Assembly (NCBI RefSeq): GCF_018619335.1
Contig: NZ_JAHHDX010000175.1
Location: 1 to 48,736 of the forward strand
Reading direction: 5' to 3'
DNA: 48,736 nt
Source: Alteromonas sp. ALT199
Lineage (GTDB): Bacteria; Pseudomonadota; Gammaproteobacteria; Enterobacterales; Alteromonadaceae
Made by a program: the position numbers and the translations under genes. The first letter of the stretch is position 1; every line of letters begins with the position of its first letter. The notes beneath the pieces were generated by a model that was given only the letters and a program-made list of their open reading frames with translations, ran no database searches and had not been told where the DNA came from. Shown here piece after piece: positions 1-8,841 of the stretch.

Positions 1-162
1 TATTAACCCTTGATTTTCTCCTTATAAATTGAAAATATTAGATTGTATCAATCGATTTTGCACTACAACCGCTGCATAGCATTTTCCAGACTAAAACAAT
101 AAAAAACTGGAAGGGAAATACTTAAGGAAAGGAGTAAGGCAAGCAAAGCAAAGAGGTATTCA

Positions 163-1389
163 ATGTTTGCTTACGTCGCTAGACAGCCCATATTTAATGT
201 AAACCAAGAAGTTTATGCTTACGAATTGCTTTTTCGCGTTGGAGAGGAGAACTGTTTCCCAGATATCCCGCCCGATGAAGCCACCTCAAAGATACTGACT
301 TCTACCCACTTGAGCCTGGGTATTGAAGAAATTATCGGAGACAAAAAAGCGTTTATCAATTTTCATCGCGATACGCTGATGTTTCGCTTCCCCACTTCTT
401 TAGATGCTGACAAAGTTGTAATTGAAATTGTTGAAACCGTAGAGGTAGATGACGCACTGGTTGCGGCTTGCAAGCATATTCGTGGGCTTGGTTACCCTAT
501 TGCTTTAGACGACTACGACATGAAGGGTAAATGGGAAGCATTTATTCCTTTTACCAGCATCGTTAAAATTGATATTACAGAAATTCCGCACGATAAAATT
601 CCTGCTTTAGTTACACGCTTCAAATCAAATAAAATAAAGCTAGTTGCAGAGAAAATCGAAACATACGAAGAATTTAAGAAATTCAAAGATATGGGATTCG
701 ATTACTTTCAAGGCTATTTCCTAGCTAAACCTGAGATTGTTAGGCATAGGAAATTAGGGCCAAGCAGCTTAACCATGATGGAACTGCTAACCCTAAGTAG
801 CCAAGCAAAACTCAATTTTGATGACGTGAATAACATCATCGAGAGAGACCCTTCATTAACCTATTTGCTGCTGCGTTTTATCAATAACCCTATGGTAAAT
901 AAACGCAATAAAATCACTTCACTTAAACATGCGCTAACCTTCATGGGTGAAGTAGAAGTGAAAAAATTTATTTCTTTACTTGCTCTTGCCAACTTAAGTG
1001 ATGAAAAGCCTACCGAATTGATGCAGATGGCACTGGTTCGAGCCAAGTTCTGTGAGTTAGCATTTACTCAGCTAAAAGGCTCAGAAAACCCGCTTAAAGG
1101 CTTTCTTACTGGGCTGTTATCTTTACTTGATGCAATGATGGAGCAACGTATAGATGATTTGGTAAGCAAAGTTCCAATATGTGACGATGTGAAGAATGCA
1201 CTTTGCGGCACACCAGGTATGCTGCGCAACTGTTTAACATTAGTGCAGTGTTTTGAGCGTGCAAATTGGGGAGGAGTTAAACAGTTTTCAGCCAAATATG
1301 AGATAAAACAAAGCCTTTTGCATAGCTATTATAACGAAGCAATTAAGTGGGCGAAACACATTCATAGCTCCGCTCTAAAAGATGACTAA
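163..1389 (+). CDS. EAL-HDOD domain signalling protein (YuxH/CdgJ-like), copy 1
   Basis: The 408-residue cytosolic protein has an N-terminal EAL-type domain (about residues 1-195) and a C-terminal HDOD domain (about 200-390). Proteins of this architecture act in cyclic-di-GMP signalling and motility control; V. cholerae CdgJ is an example. The EAL signature reads YELLFR (Glu21). Other positions typical of active phosphodiesterases are visible: INFHRD (Asn), IEIVE, ALDDYD, VKIDIT, VAEKIE and FQGYF. Activity is therefore possible but not shown. An AGAGG ribosome site lies 6 bases before the ATG. A paralogue follows 142 bases downstream in the same direction, so the pair looks like a tandem duplication. 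Family assignment is strong; the exact role is unknown. Confidence 0.88.
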   Translation: MFAYVARQPIFNVNQEVYAYELLFRVGEENCFPDIPPDEATSKILTSTHLSLGIEEIIGDKKAFINFHRDTLMFRFPTSLDADKVVIEIVETVEVDDALVAACKHIRGLGYPIALDDYDMKGKWEAFIPFTSIVKIDITEIPHDKIPALVTRFKSNKIKLVAEKIETYEEFKKFKDMGFDYFQGYFLAKPEIVRHRKLGPSSLTMMELLTLSSQAKLNFDDVNNIIERDPSLTYLLLRFINNPMVNKRNKITSLKHALTFMGEVEVKKFISLLALANLSDEKPTELMQMALVRAKFCELAFTQLKGSENPLKGFLTGLLSLLDAMMEQRIDDLVSKVPICDDVKNALCGTPGMLRNCLTLVQCFERANWGGVKQFSAKYEIKQSLLHSYYNEAIKWAKHIHSSALKDD

Positions 1390-1531
1390 CTAATGCAATT
1401 GAAAATTGTTCATTGAATTGTTGTTAGTTAATGTCTACATATCATAGACTATAGCATGTTGTTTATAGATGCATAAGCCCATCATATAGCAATTAAAAAC
1501 ACCATTAAACCATGTTGCCTCAGGATAGATT

Positions 1532-2770
1532 ATGTTCGCTTTTATAGCTCGTCAGCCTATTTTAGACAAAAGCAAAAATGTATTTGCTTACGAACTCCTG
1601 TTCCGAGATGGTAAATCTGGTGCCTATCCTGAACATAGTGAAGAAAAAGCCAAGTATATCTCTGAACATTTTCACCCATTAGGGCTAGATGACATCAGCG
1701 GTGAGAAAACGTCATTTATAACCTTTTCTTCTGACACCATTATTTCACGCTTTCCAACATCGCTTAACCCTGAATCGGTAGTTGTTGAGCTGGCGGACCC
1801 TGCTGATAAATCCAGCGGTTTATTTGAAGCATGCCAGCACATAAAACAGCTTGGCTTTAAGCTAGCTATCGACGACCCTTTGATGGTGGCAGCAACGCAC
1901 GATATTTTCCCTCTTATCGACATCGTCAAAGTAGATGTGACTAAAACTCGCTTTGAGACCATCGAAAAGCATATTCCACGGTATCACGATTCGAACGTAC
2001 AGCTTGTGGCTGAGCAAGTTGATACTCAAGATAACTTCTCTACTTGTGTAGACTTAGGCTTCGATTTTTTCCAAGGTTACTTTTTCTCCCAACCCGAAGC
2101 TCGCATATTAAGAGAACTTCCCGCCTCAAAGATGAATATTGTAGATTTGATGGGGGAAAGCTCGAGTAATAACTTTGATGTTGAACGCATTAGCCAAATA
2201 ATTGAACGCGATGCTACTCTCAGCTTTTTATTGCTGAAGTTTATTAACAACCCCACCATCAACAAGCGCTACAAAATCACCTCGCTGAAGCATGCGCTTA
2301 ATTACATGGGCGAAGTTGAGATTAAGAAGTTTATCGCACTATTAAGTTTGACTAACTTAGCAGATGAAAAGCCGCTTGAAATCATTCATATGTCGCTAGT
2401 ACGTGCTAAGTTCTTTGATTTACTTGCCGAGCTAAGAGGCGTTAAAAACAACCCACCGATACCTTTTCTAGTTGGTTTGTTCTCGCTACTTGAGGGTTTG
2501 CTAGACCAGTCAATGACAGATATTGTGAAGCAATTGCCTCTCTCTGAAGAGGTCAATGACGCACTGTTGGGGAAAAACATTGAAGTAAACAACTATATGA
2601 CGCTCGTTCGCGCGTTTGAGAGTGCGCTGTGGATGAACGTGATAAAACAAGCAAAGATGCTTAACATTGATCAAAAGCAACTACATATGCTTTACAACCA
2701 AGCCATTACGTGGGGTAACGGCATACGCAGTGCAATTTCGTCTCATTATCCAAGCGCCAAGCCCAATTAA
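1532..2770 (+). CDS. EAL-HDOD domain signalling protein, copy 2 (diverged EAL site)
   Basis: The 412-residue protein is a paralogue of the preceding gene, with the same EAL (about 1-195) plus HDOD (about 200-395) layout. Similarity is highest in the HDOD part, where INKRYKITSLKHAL and MGEVEIKKFIALL match copy 1 almost residue for residue. In the EAL half the signature is YELLFRDG. The Asn of the INF motif is replaced (ITFSSD), and the ELTE-like motif reads VELAD, so metal coordination is probably weakened. The DD, VKVD, VAEQVD and FQGYF positions remain. I infer that it may bind c-di-GMP or partners rather than cleave it. AGGA precedes the ATG by 6 bases. It is convergent with ftsX, with only about 14 bases between the stop codons. 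Confidence 0.86.
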   Translation: MFAFIARQPILDKSKNVFAYELLFRDGKSGAYPEHSEEKAKYISEHFHPLGLDDISGEKTSFITFSSDTIISRFPTSLNPESVVVELADPADKSSGLFEACQHIKQLGFKLAIDDPLMVAATHDIFPLIDIVKVDVTKTRFETIEKHIPRYHDSNVQLVAEQVDTQDNFSTCVDLGFDFFQGYFFSQPEARILRELPASKMNIVDLMGESSSNNFDVERISQIIERDATLSFLLLKFINNPTINKRYKITSLKHALNYMGEVEIKKFIALLSLTNLADEKPLEIIHMSLVRAKFFDLLAELRGVKNNPPIPFLVGLFSLLEGLLDQSMTDIVKQLPLSEEVNDALLGKNIEVNNYMTLVRAFESALWMNVIKQAKMLNIDQKQLHMLYNQAITWGNGIRSAISSHYPSAKPN

Positions 2771-2784
2771 TTGCGCATAACGCG

Positions 2785-3765
2785 TTATTTGGGCTCTATT
2801 TCTCTAACGTGGCGCTGCACCGAAATCAATGAGCCTAACAAGCCTAGTAGTACAGAAAGGCCGAGCATAGTAAACAACGCCGTGCCAGTTAGCCCAGTAA
2901 TATTAAAATCTTTCTGATACATGGCAGCAAATGTGGTTATGCTGCTATCCATCCACCACAAAATAATAATTACTGCAAACCAAGCCATTAATCCGCCGAG
3001 CAATCCATACCAGAAGCCTGTATACAGGAATGGGCGATGAATAAATGCATCAGTAGCTCCCACCAGCTTCATTACAACAATTTCATCGTACTTATTAAGT
3101 ATGTTTAGGCGAATGGTATTGCCGATAATTAGCACCACAGCAATAAACAGTAGTAGGCCAATTAAGGTTACTAAGTCTCTAGCAATATCAATAACCGCAT
3201 ACAAACGCTCTAACCACTCGATATCGAGCTTACCGATGTCTACCTCTCTCTGCTGACGAAGCTTGTCTAACAACGCTTTAGCCGCTGTGGGCGATGCATG
3301 TTTTTCATTTGGGGTAACAAGTACTACATCTGGTAGGGGGTTTTTTTCAAGATATGCTATGGCGTCGCCTAGTCCAGATAAGTGCTGAAACTCTTTAAGT
3401 GCATCATCCGCAGGGATGTATACCACGCTATCTATCTCAGGCCAGGTATTCAATCTAGCGACTAGCTGTTGTGAACTTGTAGCATTGATATTGGGCTTTA
3501 GAAATAGGGAAATTTCTGATGCCTGATCCCAGCCCGCGGTAATTTTTTCAGTATTTTTTACCATGATATAAAGCGTGCTTGGTAAAGTTATGCTTAATCC
3601 AAGTACGCCAATAGTCATTAACGAGGCTAATGGCTGTCGCCACAATTCACCAAGGCTAGACAATGCTTGTCGCACATGACTGACAAAGAACATAACAATA
3701 GTTTGCGCAAAGCCAACTTTCGCTGAAGATGCGCCTTGTGCGCGGCCTTTAAATAAAATACTCAC
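2785..3765 (-). CDS. ftsX: Cell division protein FtsX (ABC-type membrane component)
   Basis: FtsX is the integral membrane partner of FtsE. Together they link the cytokinetic ring to activation of septal peptidoglycan amidases through the periplasmic EnvC branch. The 326-residue product has a cytosolic N-terminus, a first membrane segment at about residues 48-70, a large periplasmic loop, then three more hydrophobic segments (starting near LVTLIGLLLF, GLLGGLMAWF and MLGLSVLLGL), as in the family. The start is GTG: its first bases overlap the ftsE stop as GTGA, and GGAGG lies 6 bases upstream, so translation is coupled to ftsE. The gene ends the ftsY-ftsE-ftsX cluster. Confidence 0.95.
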   Translation of the reverse strand: MSILFKGRAQGASSAKVGFAQTIVMFFVSHVRQALSSLGELWRQPLASLMTIGVLGLSITLPSTLYIMVKNTEKITAGWDQASEISLFLKPNINATSSQQLVARLNTWPEIDSVVYIPADDALKEFQHLSGLGDAIAYLEKNPLPDVVLVTPNEKHASPTAAKALLDKLRQQREVDIGKLDIEWLERLYAVIDIARDLVTLIGLLLFIAVVLIIGNTIRLNILNKYDEIVVMKLVGATDAFIHRPFLYTGFWYGLLGGLMAWFAVIIILWWMDSSITTFAAMYQKDFNITGLTGTALFTMLGLSVLLGLLGSLISVQRHVREIEPK

Positions 3766-4475
3766 GACCAGCCTCCTTCGCCATTGCCTGATACTGAGCT
3801 GTCGATATCATCGGTTAGACCATCGGTAATCATTTGCCCGCTTTTCAATGTGAGCGTGCGGTAACGCATACGAGCAATCAAGCCTAAATCGTGAGTAGCA
3901 ATAAGCACTGACACCCCCGCTTGATTAAAATCTTCAAACAGGCGAATAATTTCCATGGAAAGTTTGGGGTCGAGGTTACCCGTTGGTTCGTCTGCCAGCA
4001 GTAACGGTGGCTTGTTTACTACCGCTCGTGCAATCCCCACTCTCTGCTGCTCACCTCCTGACAAAGTAATAGGCAGGCAACGCGCTTTGTCTCTAAGGCC
4101 TACCATTTCAAGAGCTGCTTCTACGCGCTTGCGAATTTCTTTGTGGGTATACCCCTCAATGACTAGCGGCAAAGCCACGTTGTCAAAAACCGACTTATCC
4201 ATCAACAAATGATGACTTTGGAAGATCATGCCAATGTCGCGGCGAATATAGGCTATATCTCGACGGGTAATAGCGTTGAGGTCATGACCATTAATCAAAA
4301 CGCGCCCTACTGTTGGGCGCTCCATGAGGCTGATAAGTTTGAGTAGCGTGCTTTTCCCTGCACCAGAATGCCCTGTTAAAAAGGCCATTTCGCCCGGCGC
4401 AATATGAAAATTCACCTTACTAAGCGCGCGTTGTCCGCCCGGATAGGTTTTGCTTACCTGCTCAAACTTTATCAT
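3762..4475 (-). CDS. ftsE: Cell division ATP-binding protein FtsE
   Basis: FtsE is the cytosolic ATPase of the FtsEX complex at the division septum. The 237-residue protein shows Walker A GHSGAGKST (residues 35-43), an ABC signature LSGGEQQRVGIARA, Walker B LLLADEPTGNLD and a switch histidine in LIATHDL. It is slightly longer than the E. coli protein (222 residues); the extra residues are a Gly/Ser-rich C-terminal tail. It lies 26 bases after the ftsY stop and overlaps ftsX by four bases, so the three genes form one minus-strand operon, as in enterobacteria. Confidence 0.96.
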   Translation of the reverse strand: MIKFEQVSKTYPGGQRALSKVNFHIAPGEMAFLTGHSGAGKSTLLKLISLMERPTVGRVLINGHDLNAITRRDIAYIRRDIGMIFQSHHLLMDKSVFDNVALPLVIEGYTHKEIRKRVEAALEMVGLRDKARCLPITLSGGEQQRVGIARAVVNKPPLLLADEPTGNLDPKLSMEIIRLFEDFNQAGVSVLIATHDLGLIARMRYRTLTLKSGQMITDGLTDDIDSSVSGNGEGGWS

Positions 4476-4501
4476 TATTTTTCCCTACCGCTTTGCTGGT
4501 G

Positions 4502-6073
4502 TTAGCTTTCAGGTGTGTCCATTTCGCTAAACAGCGCATCAATAAATTCTTGTCCATCAAACTGGCGTAAATCATCGATACTTTCGCCAACACCTATATA
4601 CCTTATAGGAATTTTGAACTTATCGGCAATAGAGAATATAACACCACCTTTCGCTGTGCCGTCTAACTTGGTTAGGGTGATACCTGTTAGGCCCACGGCT
4701 TCATTAAATAACTTGGCTTGGCTGATAGCGTTTTGCCCAGTACCTGCATCTAATGTAAGCATAACTTCATGAGGCGCGTTAGGGTTTATCTTCTTCATAA
4801 CGCGAACCACTTTCTTAAGCTCTTCCATCAAGTTATTCTTGTTCTGCAAACGCCCTGCTGTGTCGGCAATAAGAATATCTGTACCACGAGATTTTGCTGC
4901 TTCTAGCGCATCATAAAGTACTGATGCACTATCAGCACCTGTGTGTTGTGCGATAACGGGAATGTCGTTGCGCTCGCCCCATACTTGAAGTTGTTCAACC
5001 GCCGCGGCTCTAAATGTATCACCGGCGGCAAGCATAACTTTCTTACCTTCTTGCTGAAATTGTTTAGCAAGCTTACCAATGGTAGTGGTTTTACCTACAC
5101 CATTGACCCCCACCATTAAGATAACAAATGGGCCTTCACTTGAATCGTGAGCCTTAATAACCTCAGGGAGCGGCTGGTTGACTTGAGATAGCATACCCGA
5201 CATTTGCTGTTTCATGATGTCCAACAAGGCTTCGGCGTCTTTCAAATCTTTACGAGAAGCACTGTCAGTCAAATGGTCGATGATTTTCTGCGTTGTATCC
5301 ATACCTACGTCAGCCACTAAAAGCTGAGTTTCTAGGTCTTCGTAAAGCTCATCGTCGATAGCTTTGCCTTTAAACAGGCTAACTATACCGCTGCCTAAAT
5401 TCTCTTTTGTACGAGATAAGCTTGCTTTTAAGCGTGCGAATAGCGACTTCTTCTCTTTCGGCTTTTCTTCCGCTTGAGCTTTGGCTTGTGCTTCAGCTTC
5501 TGCCTTTGCGCGGGCTTCTTCTTCGGCTTGCGCTTTTGCCTGTGCTTCGGCTTCCGCCTTAGCGCGAGCTTCTTCTTCCGCTTGGGCTTTTGCCTGTGCT
5601 TCAGCTTCTGCCTTTGCGCGAGCTTCTTCTTCGGCTTGCGCTTTAGCCTGTGCTTCAGCTTCTGCCTTAGCGCGGGCTTCTTCTTCCGCTTGGGCTTTCG
5701 CCTGTGCTTCAGCCTCCGCCTTAGCGCGAGCTTCTTCTTCCGCTTGGGCTTGTGCCTGCGCTTCAGCTTCCGCCTTAGCGCGGGCTTCTTGTTCAGCCTG
5801 AGCTTTAGCCTGTGCTTCAGCTTCCGCCTTAGCGCGAGCTTCTTCTTCCGCTTGGGCTTTAGCCTGTGCTTCAGCTTCCGCCTTTGCGCGGGCTTCTTGT
5901 TCAGCCTGAGCTTTAGCCTGTGCTTCAGCTTCCGCCTTAGCGCGAGCTTCTTCTTCCGCTTGGGCTTGTGCCTGTGCTTCAGCTTCCGCCTTTGCGCGAG
6001 CTTCTTCTTCCGCTTGGGCTTTTTGTTTTTCTGCTTTTTTGTTCTTATTGAACCAGCCAAAAAGTTTCGACAT
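4502..6073 (-). CDS. ftsY: Signal recognition particle receptor FtsY with expanded repeat N-terminus
   Basis: FtsY is the SRP receptor GTPase that delivers ribosome-nascent chain complexes to the SecYEG translocon. The 523-residue protein starts with a short basic/amphipathic segment ([13 protein letters not shown]). Ten 18-residue Ala/Glu/Lys/Gln repeats follow (residues 21-200), then the NG domain from about residue 215. The GTPase motifs are visible: [10 protein letters not shown] (G1), [18 protein letters not shown] (G3) and [11 protein letters not shown] (G4). The N-terminal A domain of FtsY is acidic and variable in the family; here it is built from near-perfect repeats. It is the first gene of ftsYEX and divergent from rsmD, as in E. 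coli. Confidence 0.96.
   Translation of the reverse strand: MSKLFGWFNKNKKAEKQKAQAEEEARAKAEAEAQAQAQAEEEARAKAEAEAQAKAQAEQEARAKAEAEAQAKAQAEEEARAKAEAEAQAKAQAEQEARAKAEAEAQAQAQAEEEARAKAEAEAQAKAQAEEEARAKAEAEAQAKAQAEEEARAKAEAEAQAKAQAEEEARAKAEAEAQAKAQAEEEARAKAEAEAQAKAQAEEKPKEKKSLFARLKASLSRTKENLGSGIVSLFKGKAIDDELYEDLETQLLVADVGMDTTQKIIDHLTDSASRKDLKDAEALLDIMKQQMSGMLSQVNQPLPEVIKAHDSSEGPFVILMVGVNGVGKTTTIGKLAKQFQQEGKKVMLAAGDTFRAAAVEQLQVWGERNDIPVIAQHTGADSASVLYDALEAAKSRGTDILIADTAGRLQNKNNLMEELKKVVRVMKKINPNAPHEVMLTLDAGTGQNAISQAKLFNEAVGLTGITLTKLDGTAKGGVIFSIADKFKIPIRYIGVGESIDDLRQFDGQEFIDALFSEMDTPES
5474..6013 (-). repeat. Ten in-frame 54-bp tandem repeats inside ftsY
   Basis: Ten consecutive 54-base units encode the 18-residue pattern A-E-[EQ][12 protein letters not shown][KQ]-A-Q. 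Differences between units are mostly synonymous. Amino-acid changes are limited to E/Q at position 3 (units 3 and 5) and K/Q at position 16 (units 1 and 5). Strong A/E/K/Q composition predicts a long charged helix. The region lacks stop codons in several frames, so many spurious ORFs arise there. Copy number is likely to vary between strains. Confidence 0.95.
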
Positions 6074-6127
6074 TGTTAGGACAAATCCTTATAAATTCTT
6101 AGCAATTTCGGCTACACTTGCCGCCTA

Positions 6128-6811
6128 ATGTATGAACGCATGATACCATTGTCAGCCACTATGAAGCGAGTTTCTCGCCCTACTCGGGCCCCATCTTCTG
6201 CAAAAAAAAGACATTCCCTCAAAAATGGGAAAGCTGAAGGCACCAATAGCCCTGGGCAAATACGCATTATTGGTGGTCAGTGGCGCGGTAGAAAGTTACC
6301 CGTATTAAATGCAGAAGGTTTACGACCAACCACAGACAGAAATAAAGAGACTCTGTTTAACTGGTTAATGCCCTATATTAACGACGCTCGTTGCCTAGAT
6401 ATATTTGCAGGCTCTGGTGGACTGGGTTTGGAAGCATTATCACGTTATGCTTCGCATTGTGATTTCATAGAACTGAATAATCAGGCTGCTTCCCAGCTTA
6501 AAAGTAATCTTTCTTTGCTAAAAGCAAATGAGGTTACGTCAGCCCACGTCCATCAAGGTAATGCCCTAGACATCTTGAAGGGGCTTAACGAATCACCCTA
6601 CGATGTAGTATTTGTCGACCCGCCGTTCGGCAAAGATTTAGTAGCGCCTGCGCTTACGTCGCTTGTAGAAAATAACCTAGTGCGAAGCGGCAGCGTAGTT
6701 TACTTAGAACATGAGAGTACGCTCACAACACCTACGTTACCTAGCCACTGGCAAGTTATTAAAGAGAAATACACCAGCGCACTGCGCTACATGTTAATAG
6801 AAGTGAACTAA
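6128..6811 (+). CDS. rsmD: 16S rRNA (guanine966-N2)-methyltransferase RsmD
   Basis: RsmD methylates G966 of 16S rRNA in the assembled small subunit, using S-adenosylmethionine. The 227-residue product contains IRIIGGQWRGRKL near the N-terminus, a SAM-binding motif LDIFAGSGGLGLEALSR and the catalytic N-methyltransferase motif DPPFG. The gene is divergent from ftsY, the classical arrangement. The N-terminus is uncertain: ATG codons at 6128, 6140 and 6161 are in frame and none has a clear ribosome site. The first 45 residues are basic and poorly conserved, so the start could be any of these. Confidence 0.93.
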   Translation: MYERMIPLSATMKRVSRPTRAPSSAKKRHSLKNGKAEGTNSPGQIRIIGGQWRGRKLPVLNAEGLRPTTDRNKETLFNWLMPYINDARCLDIFAGSGGLGLEALSRYASHCDFIELNNQAASQLKSNLSLLKANEVTSAHVHQGNALDILKGLNESPYDVVFVDPPFGKDLVAPALTSLVENNLVRSGSVVYLEHESTLTTPTLPSHWQVIKEKYTSALRYMLIEVN

Positions 6812-6875
6812 CTAAAACGTTCTTTTAGCGCAGCGTAAAGCCGTGAACCTACCTAAAGTGCACGGCCCAGCTACT

Positions 6876-7454
6876 TTAAAGTTCAAGGCCTATGTTGGAG
6901 ATACCTGCTTCCAAGGCGAGGGCTTTCATTTCGTCTGCTGCCTTTGCAGGATACTTAGCCTGCTCTACGTAATCGAGCAGTTCGTTTTGTACCTCAACTT
7001 CAAACTCCATAAGTGGATGACCTTTCACGGTCTCGTCATCAGCTTCTTCACTTTCTAACAGGTAAGCTTCAACGCTACCTTGTGATAGTTTGCTGATTAC
7101 CACCGCACCTTGCGGATCATCACCTGCGATTAAGTTAAGAAGGCCAGCTAACCCAATAGCGGCATCGATAGCTGGGTACACACCATAGTTATCGTGTTCA
7201 CTCGTATCTGGCGTGGCGACCTCTACTTTCTCAAGCTGCACGGCGATATTGAATTTACTCTTAGGAGACTTTAGCGTTTCCCATACTAAGTTCAGGCAGT
7301 TACGTAACGCGCTTGCGTCCCCACTTTCTGTCAGTTCACAGAAAAGCGTGTAGTTAGGCAGCATACGCTCAAGTAATGCAGCACCGAATGCAACGGCTTT
7401 CCAGCCTTCCAAGGCGCGAACACGCCCAAAGGTATTAAGTTTTTGCTTTGCCAT
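6876..7454 (-). CDS. DUF416 family protein, YjaG-like
   Basis: The 192-residue soluble protein has the features of the DUF416/YjaG family: an N-terminal LEGWKAVAFGAALLERMLPN segment, a central NYGVYPAIDAAIGLAGLL segment, and length close to E. coli YjaG (196). Its function is not established. It begins immediately after the stop codon of the upstream marC-like gene, so the two are probably one transcript. It converges on rsmD with about 65 bases between them and no clear terminator. Confidence 0.85.
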   Translation of the reverse strand: MAKQKLNTFGRVRALEGWKAVAFGAALLERMLPNYTLFCELTESGDASALRNCLNLVWETLKSPKSKFNIAVQLEKVEVATPDTSEHDNYGVYPAIDAAIGLAGLLNLIAGDDPQGAVVISKLSQGSVEAYLLESEEADDETVKGHPLMEFEVEVQNELLDYVEQAKYPAKAADEMKALALEAGISNIGLEL

Positions 7455-8057
7455 TTAAAGGGCTCCAGTGGCATGCATGAAATATTTGGTAACGCCGTCT
7501 AATAACATTTGGATAGCGATCATAACAAGGATCATACCCATTAATCGCTCCATCGCAACTAGGCCACGTTCCCCTAAAATTTTGTGAAATACATTTGAAA
7601 ATAACAAGATCACCGCGCTAATTGACCACGAAGCGGCAAGCGCAATTGACCAGTCGACCATCCTATCTGGTGCCTGATTAGCAAGAAGAATTAATGCTGC
7701 TAATGTGGAAGGGCCTGCAATCATAGGAATCGCAAGGGGCACCAGAAAAGGTTCTTCACCTACGGCTAACCCACTAGGGTTACCCGATGATGGAAAAATC
7801 ATTTTGAGCGCAATTAGAAACAGGATAATCCCACCGGCTATACTTACTGTTTCTTGCTCAACATTCAAAAAGTTGAGCACAGATTGGCCGCTAAACAAAA
7901 ATAGAAATAAAATACCAAGCGCAAACAAAAGCTCTCGTATAAGAATAAATTGACGTCGTTTAGGCTCAATGGATTTAAGCACCGACATAAAAACCGGCAG
8001 ATTACCAAGAGGATCCATGATCAAAAAAAGCATGACGGCTGCGGACCAAGTATCCAT
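7455..8057 (-). CDS. MarC family integral membrane protein (YhgN-like)
   Basis: The 200-residue protein has about six hydrophobic segments and the MarC-family landmarks LFLIMDPLGNLPVFMSVL near the N-terminus and PLAIPMIAGPSTLAALILL in the middle. The family was once linked to multiple antibiotic resistance, but that role was not upheld; the transported substrate is unknown. The length matches YhgN (197). GGAGA lies about 9 bases before the ATG. The next gene, YjaG-like, starts directly at its stop codon. Confidence 0.87.
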   Translation of the reverse strand: MDTWSAAVMLFLIMDPLGNLPVFMSVLKSIEPKRRQFILIRELLFALGILFLFLFSGQSVLNFLNVEQETVSIAGGIILFLIALKMIFPSSGNPSGLAVGEEPFLVPLAIPMIAGPSTLAALILLANQAPDRMVDWSIALAASWSISAVILLFSNVFHKILGERGLVAMERLMGMILVMIAIQMLLDGVTKYFMHATGAL

Positions 8058-8552
8058 TTTTTTACTGTCTCCGATTTAGAGCGTGAACCCAATTTAAACA
8101 TGAACCGCAAAGTATAACCTAAGATTCATGAAGATAGATGGTTTTGGCGCGCAATGGTAAACCAAGCAGTGTGAGTTAAAAACATCTTTTAGCATTATGT
8201 CACTGTTCTTTACTTCTATTTAGCTTTAAATCTGCTTTAAGAGAGGTATACCGACTTCTATGGACATAAAAAGAATCGTAAAAAGACTCGAAAAATACCA
8301 AAAATGCGCTTAACTAAAACAAAAGGGAGCAACACATAACACGCTTTAGCGACAAAAACGCACTCGTGCCTTTGGGTTAAACCCAACTAAACCTAGAGGT
8401 TTTGTCTAAGCAAGTTGCTTAGTGTTTTATTCGCCTTTTAGGTAATGTTTTTTAAAAAGTACTCCTGATGTAATTACGAGATTAGACGGCCTTATCCAAA
8501 CCTAGGGCCTTTTTGGCAAAGAATAACAACAATCGAGATAGGAAATATTATA
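8058..8552. other. 495-bp intergenic region with candidate leader or small RNA
   Basis: There is no convincing full-size gene here. Visible elements are a 17-codon open frame at 8260-8313 (starting MDIKRIVKRLEKYQ, Lys/Arg-rich), an interrupted palindrome CTAAGCAA-G-TTGCTTAG at 8406-8422, and a terminator-like hairpin (GGCC/GGCC) followed by five T at about 8488-8514. That hairpin lies 38 bases before the small HTH gene. A short plus-strand transcript ending near 8514 is possible but unproven. Confidence 0.4.
8488..8514 (+). terminator. Possible intrinsic terminator or attenuator before the HTH gene
   Basis: A short GC hairpin (CGGCCT ... AGGGCC with a bulge) is followed by TTTTT on the plus strand. 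It lies in the leader of the HTH gene rather than after a known gene. It could end an unannotated small RNA or attenuate the HTH gene. The stem is imperfect, so confidence is low. Confidence 0.35.
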
Positions 8553-8735
8553 ATGAGTTTGATGACGGTTAAAGAAGTGGCTGCCTTTCTTGGCGTGCAA
8601 GAAGTACGTGTAGAGCGCCTTGAGCGTGAAAGTCTTTTAGTCTCAAAAGACAAAGATACCGACGGTAACCCACTTTTCGATAGCGACGACGTTGAGCGTT
8701 ATAAAAAACTTGCCGAACGTTTGGGCGGTATTTAA
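8553..8735 (+). CDS. Small helix-turn-helix (MerR/excisionase-like) protein
   Basis: The 60-residue protein is almost entirely one DNA-binding fold. MTVKEVAAFLGVQEVRVERL is a helix-turn-helix as in MerR or excisionase-type (HTH_17) domains. A short turn with DTDGNPLFDSDDVERYKK follows, the typical 'read the residue, then wing' pattern. No effector domain is present. AGGAA lies about 9 bases before the ATG, and a strong terminator follows directly, so it is probably monocistronic. The target is unknown. No integrase lies nearby, which argues against a phage excisionase. Confidence 0.75.
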   Translation: MSLMTVKEVAAFLGVQEVRVERLERESLLVSKDKDTDGNPLFDSDDVERYKKLAERLGGI

Positions 8736-8742
8736 CTAACGG

Positions 8743-8786
8743 ATAAGGGCGTAACATTACTATTAGTCACGCCCTTTTTTAAAAAA
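8743..8786 (+). terminator. Intrinsic terminator between HTH gene and pepB
   Basis: AAGGGCGTAAC and the near-complementary GTCACGCCCTT form a stem with a 10-base loop, followed by T-rich sequence. The trailing TTTTTTAAAAAA lets it also serve the convergent pepB transcript. Confidence 0.8.
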
Positions 8787-8841
8787 GGGCCGTTAGTATC
8801 GGCACCTGTGCATAGGATACGCAGTGGCGCGTGCCCTATGC

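Noticed and set aside
5428..6079. Long open frames in other frames and strand across the FtsY repeat, and a superficially CRISPR-like regular pattern
   Set aside because: They arise from the 54-bp coding repeats, which lack stops in several frames. Units are contiguous with no spacers, so this is neither separate genes nor CRISPR.
6843..7058. 71-codon plus-strand frame opposite the YjaG-like gene
   Set aside because: It lies inside the well-supported DUF416 gene on the other strand and has no ribosome site.
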